Of a DNA stretch of 40,610 nucleotides, positions 36,080-40,610 are shown one piece after another. The notes below the pieces were generated by a model that worked only from the letters and a program-made list of their open reading frames with translations, was not told the DNA's origin and made no database searches. The stretch covers positions 176 to 40,785 of the forward strand of contig PMGM01000047.1 of NCBI GenBank assembly GCA_003158115.1, read 5' to 3'. Position 1 is the first letter of the stretch. Each line of letters starts with the position of its first letter. Position numbers and translations under genes: made by a program. Origin of the DNA: Methanobacterium sp. Lineage in GTDB: Archaea; Methanobacteriota; Methanobacteria; Methanobacteriales; Methanobacteriaceae.

Positions 36080-37162
36080 CTAATATTCCTTTAAAACTTT
36101 GAGGAAGTTATCAAAGTAATTATCCGAATCGTTAGGTCCGGGGCCTGCCTCAGGATGGTATTGTACACTTGAAATTGGAAGTTCTTCATGTTCAATACCT
36201 TCTGGTGTTCCATCGTTTAGGTTTACTTGGTTAATTTTAATAGGTAAATCTTTACATGAATCTGCATCAACAGTAAAACCATGATTTTGGGATGTTATTG
36301 TAACTTTACCTGTTATGAGATCTTTTACAGGCTGGTTTATTCCCCTATGCCCAAATTTCATCTTATTGATTTTAGCACCAAAAGCAAGGGATATGATCTG
36401 ATGACCTAAACATATACCTGAAATAGGTAGTTTGTGTGAAAGATTTTTAACTGTTTTAGCTGCTTCTGTAACTCTAGTAGGGTTTCCGGGCCCACTTGAA
36501 ACAAGCAGAGCTTCGGGATCATATTCTAAAATTTCTTTGTATCCCGTATTATAGGGCAGAACAACAACCCCTATTCCCCTTTTTAATAGAGAATCAATAC
36601 TGTTCTTTTTTATACCGCAGTCAAGGATCGCTGCACGGTGTTTAAGTTCTTCACCTATAATTTTGGGTTTTCTTACAGCTACTGTGCCAACCAAGTCTAT
36701 ATCTTCTATATTTTCCTGTTCATTTATTAGTTTTAAAAGTTCAGCGTCCTCAATTTCTTCTGTTGAAATTGCTCCTTTCATGGCTCCATGACGTCTAATC
36801 TTAAGGGTTAAATATCTAGTATCAATCCCGCTGATTCCTGGTATTTGATATTCCTCTAAGAAATCTGGTAAATTTTCCTTTGAGAGTCTATGGGAAGGAT
36901 ATTTATTTTGTTCTCTTACAACAAATCCTTCTGCCTTTATTCCATCGGATTGGAACCAATCTCTTGATATTCCATAATTACCTTGTAAAGGGTATGTTGA
37001 CATTAGAATCTGACCTTTGTAAGATGGATCTGTTAGTGATTCAACGTATCCGGTCATCCCAGTTGCAAAAACCACTTCTCCTGTTTTAATGGTTTCAAAA
37101 CCGAACCCTTCTCCTTTAAGTATTGTACCATCTTCTAAAGCTAATTTGGCCTCTTTTAGCAT
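36080..37162 (-). CDS. carA: Carbamoyl-phosphate synthase small subunit
   Basis: A 360-residue CarA, the glutaminase subunit. The N-terminal domain ([33 protein letters not shown]) is followed by a class I glutamine amidotransferase domain with the nucleophile in SGICLGHQ, and catalytic His/Glu in SVQYHPEA. I use ATG 37162 with GGTGAT directly upstream; the frame is open 17 codons further, but relatives start at [15 protein letters not shown] sequence. It precedes carB on the same strand. Confidence 0.97.
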   Translation of the reverse strand: MLKEAKLALEDGTILKGEGFGFETIKTGEVVFATGMTGYVESLTDPSYKGQILMSTYPLQGNYGISRDWFQSDGIKAEGFVVREQNKYPSHRLSKENLPDFLEEYQIPGISGIDTRYLTLKIRRHGAMKGAISTEEIEDAELLKLINEQENIEDIDLVGTVAVRKPKIIGEELKHRAAILDCGIKKNSIDSLLKRGIGVVVLPYNTGYKEILEYDPEALLVSSGPGNPTRVTEAAKTVKNLSHKLPISGICLGHQIISLAFGAKINKMKFGHRGINQPVKDLITGKVTITSQNHGFTVDADSCKDLPIKINQVNLNDGTPEGIEHEELPISSVQYHPEAGPGPNDSDNYFDNFLKVLKEY

Positions 37163-37274
37163 TTCATCACCGGTTAAATTTAATTGTAAATTAAAATTTG
37201 AGTTACTGATCAATCAAGGTATAACACCATTTGATCATCATAAATTTGTAACTGATAGTTAATTAGATTTTTTT

Positions 37275-37293
37275 ATCATGAATCTTTCATGAT
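37275..37293. promoter_or_regulatory. Perfect 8-bp palindrome upstream of carA
   Basis: ATCATGAA-TCT-TTCATGAT (37275-37293) is a perfect inverted repeat with a 3-base spacer, about 113 bases upstream of the carA ATG and 96 bases beyond the rimI stop. On the minus strand it is followed by A, not T, so it is not a terminator for rimI; an operator for carAB is more likely. Confidence 0.45.
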
Positions 37294-37388
37294 CTTAATC
37301 AGTTAGTTTATTTTACTTAGTTTATTAATTAGGTTATTACAAATATCAAATAAATAAGATTTAATTTATTACGAATCAATTAATCATA

Positions 37389-37826
37389 CTAGTATTCTAA
37401 GATTTTGCTCATAATTGCAGCGTCTTCACGGTCTTCATAATAATCTTCAACGATCTTTTCTTCCTTGAAACCCATTTTACTATAGAATTTCCTAGCACCT
37501 TTATTCCCAATCCTCACTTCGAGTTTAATCACTTTAACGCCGAACTTTTTGAAGGCTTCGTGACTGGTTTCAACTAGTTTTGATCCAACATCTTGTCTTC
37601 TGTGATTTTTGTCTACTGCAATAGATATTATATGTCCTTCATCTTCATATTTGATCCAAAATATAATATATCCCACTACTCTATTATTCTCCTGGGCAAC
37701 AAGGAATCCTGCACCCAAGTTGTATATATCAACAAGAATGTTGGCAGGATAGGGGTCACTGAAAGACGCTATTTCAATTTCAAGGACTCTTTTAACGTCC
37801 GGGCGTTTAAATTCTCTTATTATCAT
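37389..37826 (-). CDS. rimI: Ribosomal-protein-alanine N-acetyltransferase-like (RimI/Ard1)
   Basis: A 145-residue GNAT acetyltransferase. The acetyl-CoA pyrophosphate loop is in NHRRQDVGSKLV (R/Q-x-x-G-x-G/S pattern, about residues 74-85), and the C-terminal strand carries ARKFYSKMGFKEEKIVEDYYEDREDA (abridged to ARKFYSKMGF and DYYED). This matches archaeal RimI/NatA-like enzymes that acetylate protein N-termini. GGAG lies 6 bases before the ATG. It diverges from the UPF0146 gene with only 27 bases between the two starts. Confidence 0.92.
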   Translation of the reverse strand: MIIREFKRPDVKRVLEIEIASFSDPYPANILVDIYNLGAGFLVAQENNRVVGYIIFWIKYEDEGHIISIAVDKNHRRQDVGSKLVETSHEAFKKFGVKVIKLEVRIGNKGARKFYSKMGFKEEKIVEDYYEDREDAAIMSKILEY

Positions 37827-37853
37827 AAATTTCTCCAGTAAAGTGGTAAAAAA

Positions 37854-38243
37854 ATGTGGAAAGACTTTTCAGAATATATCATAGCGAATTATAAAGATGC
37901 TTCACTCATTGTTGAGGTTGGTGTAGGAGGTTTCCCACTGGTTGCCTTAACATTAAAAGAACATCTTAACATGGATATCATCATGACAGATATTAAACCT
38001 TACCATGATGAAGTTGTAGTCGATGATATCACCAACCCTAACTTGGACATATACAGTGGTGCAACTTTAATTTACTCAATACGTCCTCCTGAAGAACTTC
38101 AAAATCACATAAAAAAGGTTGCAGAATCTGTTGGTGCTGATTTAATTATAAAACCACTTTCAACAGAATTTATTAACTCTGATGCTAGTTTGAAGCTTAT
38201 CAATTACAAAAAGGCGATATTTTACAAGAAGTGTATATTATGA
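37854..38243 (+). CDS. UPF0146 family protein
   Basis: A 129-residue protein of the archaeal UPF0146 family. The fold appears Rossmann-like, with SLIVEVGVGGFPLVALTL (about 17-34) resembling a methyltransferase motif I, followed by IIMTDIKP and YSIRPPEELQ. Methyltransferase activity is inferred from this pattern only. Its ATG is 27 bases from the divergent rimI start, and its TGA overlaps the ATG of the P-type ATPase gene by 4 bases. Confidence 0.88.
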   Translation: MWKDFSEYIIANYKDASLIVEVGVGGFPLVALTLKEHLNMDIIMTDIKPYHDEVVVDDITNPNLDIYSGATLIYSIRPPEELQNHIKKVAESVGADLIIKPLSTEFINSDASLKLINYKKAIFYKKCIL

Positions 38244-40610
38244 AATGGCAGAATAGCAGTATCAATGAGACATTGAAGGTATTGGAGTCTAATTATGATG
38301 GTTTAACTAGTGAAGAGATATTAAAAAGAGTAAAAATCTATGGAAAAAATGAATTGATAGAAGAGGAAAAACCAGGCCCTTTAACTAAGTTTTTAAGTCA
38401 GTTCAAGGATTTTCTCATAATTTTACTTATAATTGCAGCTGCAGCAGCTGCATTAGTGGGAGACAGAACAGATGCTGTAGTTATCCTTATTGTGGTTATT
38501 TTAAATGCTGTAGTTGGTTTTATACAAGAAAACCGTGCTGAAAATGCAATGGAACAACTTAAAAATATGACCTCCACTATGGCTATTGTTATACGTGATG
38601 GGAATACCAAAAAGGTTGTTGCAAGTGATTTAACAATTGGGGATATTGTTAAACTCGAAGAGGGGGACAATGTACCTGCAGATATGAAATTATTAAAAAG
38701 TCATGATCTTCTGATGGATGAATCAGCCCTTACAGGAGAATCAAAACCCTCAAAAAAGGATGCAAATGCTATATCTGAGATTGATACAAACAATATGGTA
38801 TTTATGGACACTTATGTGTCATCTGGACGGGCAAGGGGTGTTGTTGTTGAGATAGGGATGAATACAGCGATAGGTAAAATTGCTGAATTGATACAAGGAG
38901 AAGAAGAAAAAACACCATTACAAGATAGAATACATGGTCTTGGTAAACTAATGGGTTTAATTGCACTTGTTGTTTGTACAAGTATCTTTGCACTTCAACT
39001 ATTCAAGGGCGTACCATTAGTTACAAATTTCTTAACAGCAGTTTCCCTTGCTGTAGCAGCAGTACCTGAAGGACTACCTGCTATCATGACTCTAACATTA
39101 GCATTGGGAATGCAGAGAATGGCAAAGAGTAATGCGGTTGTACGTAAACTACTTGCTGTAGAGACTTTAGGGTCTTGTTCAACAATATGTACTGATAAAA
39201 CTGGTACACTTACAAAAAATAAGATGAAAGTTCGCCAAACAAAGATAACAGCACCTGAAATGGCATTTAAAATAGCTGCACTATGTAACAATTCCAGTAT
39301 TTATAAAGGTAACATTATTGGTGATCCAACAGATGGTGCAATGCTGATTTATGCAGAAGAAAATGATTACAGTAGGGAAGAACTTGAAAAAAAACATAAG
39401 AGGATTTTTGAAATACCTCTAGACAGTGAAAGAAAGAGAATGACCACTGTAAATCAGTTCAATGGAGATAAATATGTGCTAATCAAGGGTGCACCAGAGA
39501 TAATAATAGAACGATGTAAATATGTTGAAGAGAATGGAGAATTCTATGGGATAACCCATAACAATAGAATGGAAATACTCGAAGATCTTAAAGGCATGAC
39601 ATCTGAAGCTCTTAGAGTTCTTGCACTTGCTTATCGAAAATTAGGACCCGATGAAGATTTTGAAAATAGAGAAGCACTTGAAAGTGATCTGGTATTTGTT
39701 GGGCTTGTAGGGATGATGGATCCTCCAAGGAAAGAAGCAAAAGAAGCGGTTGCATTATGTGAAAAAGCTGGCATCAAAGTAGTAATGATAACTGGAGATA
39801 ATAAAGACACAGCAGCAGCAATAGCCTCTGAAATTGGTATTTTAGGGGATGGAAATGTATTGACCGGACCTGATCTTGATAAAATAGATGATGAAAAATT
39901 TAGAGAAATTGTTCAAAATATAAGTGTCTATGCAAGAGTATTTCCAGAACAGAAGGTTCGTATAATCAAAGCTCTAAAATCTTCTGGACAAGTAGTGGCA
40001 ATGACTGGTGATGGGGTGAATGATGCTCCCGCACTTAAAAAGGCAGCCATAGGTATTGCAATGGGTTCTGGTACTGACGTGGCCAAAGAATCTTCAGATA
40101 TGTTGCTTCAAGACGATAACTTTGCAACTATTGTTGAAGCGGTTAAAGAGGGACGTACAATTTTTGATAATATAAAAAGATTTGTTAAATTCCAGCTTTC
40201 AACCAATATAGGGGCAATTCTTACCATTACCTGTGCATCACTCATGAGTCTTCCAATACCTTTTAATCCCATCCAAATACTTTGGATAAATATAATAATG
40301 GACGGACCACCAGCTCAATCTTTGGGTGTAGAACCCTCTGAGGCAAATGTTATGGAACGACCCCCAAGTAATGGGAATATCATACCCAAAAGAAATTTAA
40401 TTAAAATAGGAATTGCAGGAGTTGTAATGAGTATTGGGACACTTGCACTCTACTACTATGAATTAACTACTGGAGCAAGTAAAATAAGTGCAATGAGTGT
40501 AGCATTCACTGTTTTTGTTATGTATCAAATATTCAATGTTTTCAATTGTAAAGCTAAGGGAATGTTCCCAAATAAAACATTAATAATTGCGGTTATTGCG
40601 TCCTTCATTC
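38240..40610 (+). CDS. P-type cation ATPase, Ca2+/Mn2+ (PMR1/SPCA-like), 3' end beyond window
   Basis: At least 790 residues; the frame is open at the window edge, and the usual length is about 830-900, so only the last membrane helices are missing. It has the N-terminal cation ATPase domain, TGES (165-168) of the actuator domain, PEGLP (276-280) in membrane helix 4, the phosphorylation site DKTGTLT (Asp319), KGAPE, and GDGVND of the hinge. Helix 6 reads MDGPPAQSL, with Gln693 at the position that in yeast Pmr1 is needed for Mn2+ transport; this points to a Ca2+/Mn2+ exporter rather than a strict Ca2+ pump. The ATG overlaps the stop of the UPF0146 gene (ATGA). Confidence 0.93.
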   Translation, partial: MKWQNSSINETLKVLESNYDGLTSEEILKRVKIYGKNELIEEEKPGPLTKFLSQFKDFLIILLIIAAAAAALVGDRTDAVVILIVVILNAVVGFIQENRAENAMEQLKNMTSTMAIVIRDGNTKKVVASDLTIGDIVKLEEGDNVPADMKLLKSHDLLMDESALTGESKPSKKDANAISEIDTNNMVFMDTYVSSGRARGVVVEIGMNTAIGKIAELIQGEEEKTPLQDRIHGLGKLMGLIALVVCTSIFALQLFKGVPLVTNFLTAVSLAVAAVPEGLPAIMTLTLALGMQRMAKSNAVVRKLLAVETLGSCSTICTDKTGTLTKNKMKVRQTKITAPEMAFKIAALCNNSSIYKGNIIGDPTDGAMLIYAEENDYSREELEKKHKRIFEIPLDSERKRMTTVNQFNGDKYVLIKGAPEIIIERCKYVEENGEFYGITHNNRMEILEDLKGMTSEALRVLALAYRKLGPDEDFENREALESDLVFVGLVGMMDPPRKEAKEAVALCEKAGIKVVMITGDNKDTAAAIASEIGILGDGNVLTGPDLDKIDDEKFREIVQNISVYARVFPEQKVRIIKALKSSGQVVAMTGDGVNDAPALKKAAIGIAMGSGTDVAKESSDMLLQDDNFATIVEAVKEGRTIFDNIKRFVKFQLSTNIGAILTITCASLMSLPIPFNPIQILWINIIMDGPPAQSLGVEPSEANVMERPPSNGNIIPKRNLIKIGIAGVVMSIGTLALYYYELTTGASKISAMSVAFTVFVMYQIFNVFNCKAKGMFPNKTLIIAVIASFI

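Overview
The window is chromosomal DNA of a methanogenic archaeon of the order Methanobacteriales, most likely Methanobacterium or a close relative. The evidence is an archaeal information-processing set (Spt5, SecE/Sec61-gamma, TFE, P0/P1-type ribosomal stalk proteins, archaeal-type AlaRS), methanogen-specific genes (comA for coenzyme M, a DUF39/ferredoxin 'methanogenesis marker 16' protein, TfuA), a MurD-like ligase expected in pseudomurein-walled archaea, low GC content, and Shine-Dalgarno sequences of the GGAGGTGATC type. I saw no rRNA, tRNA, CRISPR array, insertion sequence or prophage. Identification rests on reading the sequences, not on database searches.

Layout. 1-3.8 kb: a small acidic protein, a MobA-like nucleotidyltransferase, a membrane-anchored secreted protein with an odd 5' end, and a Mur ligase. 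3.9-9.3 kb (+): hypD, a HAD phosphatase, a PmbA-type TldD/PmbA protein, a radical SAM gene broken by about four frameshifts, a HEAT-repeat protein and a small protein. 9.5-11.3 kb: a zinc-ribbon membrane protein converging on the marker-16 gene. 11.3-19.2 kb (-): ftsZ, secE, spt5, rpl11, rpl1, rpl10 (P0), rpl12 (P1), alaS, the classical archaeal order, with a clear BRE/TATA promoter before secE and a hairpin touching the rpl1 Shine-Dalgarno. 19.4-27.6 kb: a stand-alone pyruvate-kinase-C-like protein diverges from a (+) run of comA, ABC ATPase, P-loop NTPase and Fe-S protein, followed by a CofE-like protein, tfe, an HD-domain protein, tfuA and larE. 27.6-37.8 kb (-): rimI, carA, carB, an amidohydrolase, serS, a UspA protein, a four-CBS protein and a coupled unknown gene. 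37.85 kb to the end (+): a UPF0146 protein overlapping a P-type Ca2+/Mn2+-ATPase gene that runs off the window.

How the genes work together. Most of the content is core: translation and stalk proteins, protein export, division, pyrimidine/arginine precursor (carAB), hydrogenase maturation and coenzyme M. The two most promising poorly described units are the translationally coupled comA-ABC ATPase-NTPase-Fe-S protein cassette, whose partners look like a metal or Fe-S handling machine, and the tfuA-larE pair, which places a thioamidation partner beside a sulfur-transfer enzyme carrying an extra C-terminal domain. Several intergenic regions (before tfe, rpl1, alaS, hypD and carA) hold palindromes or phased repeats that could be operators; these are inferences from sequence symmetry in AT-rich DNA.
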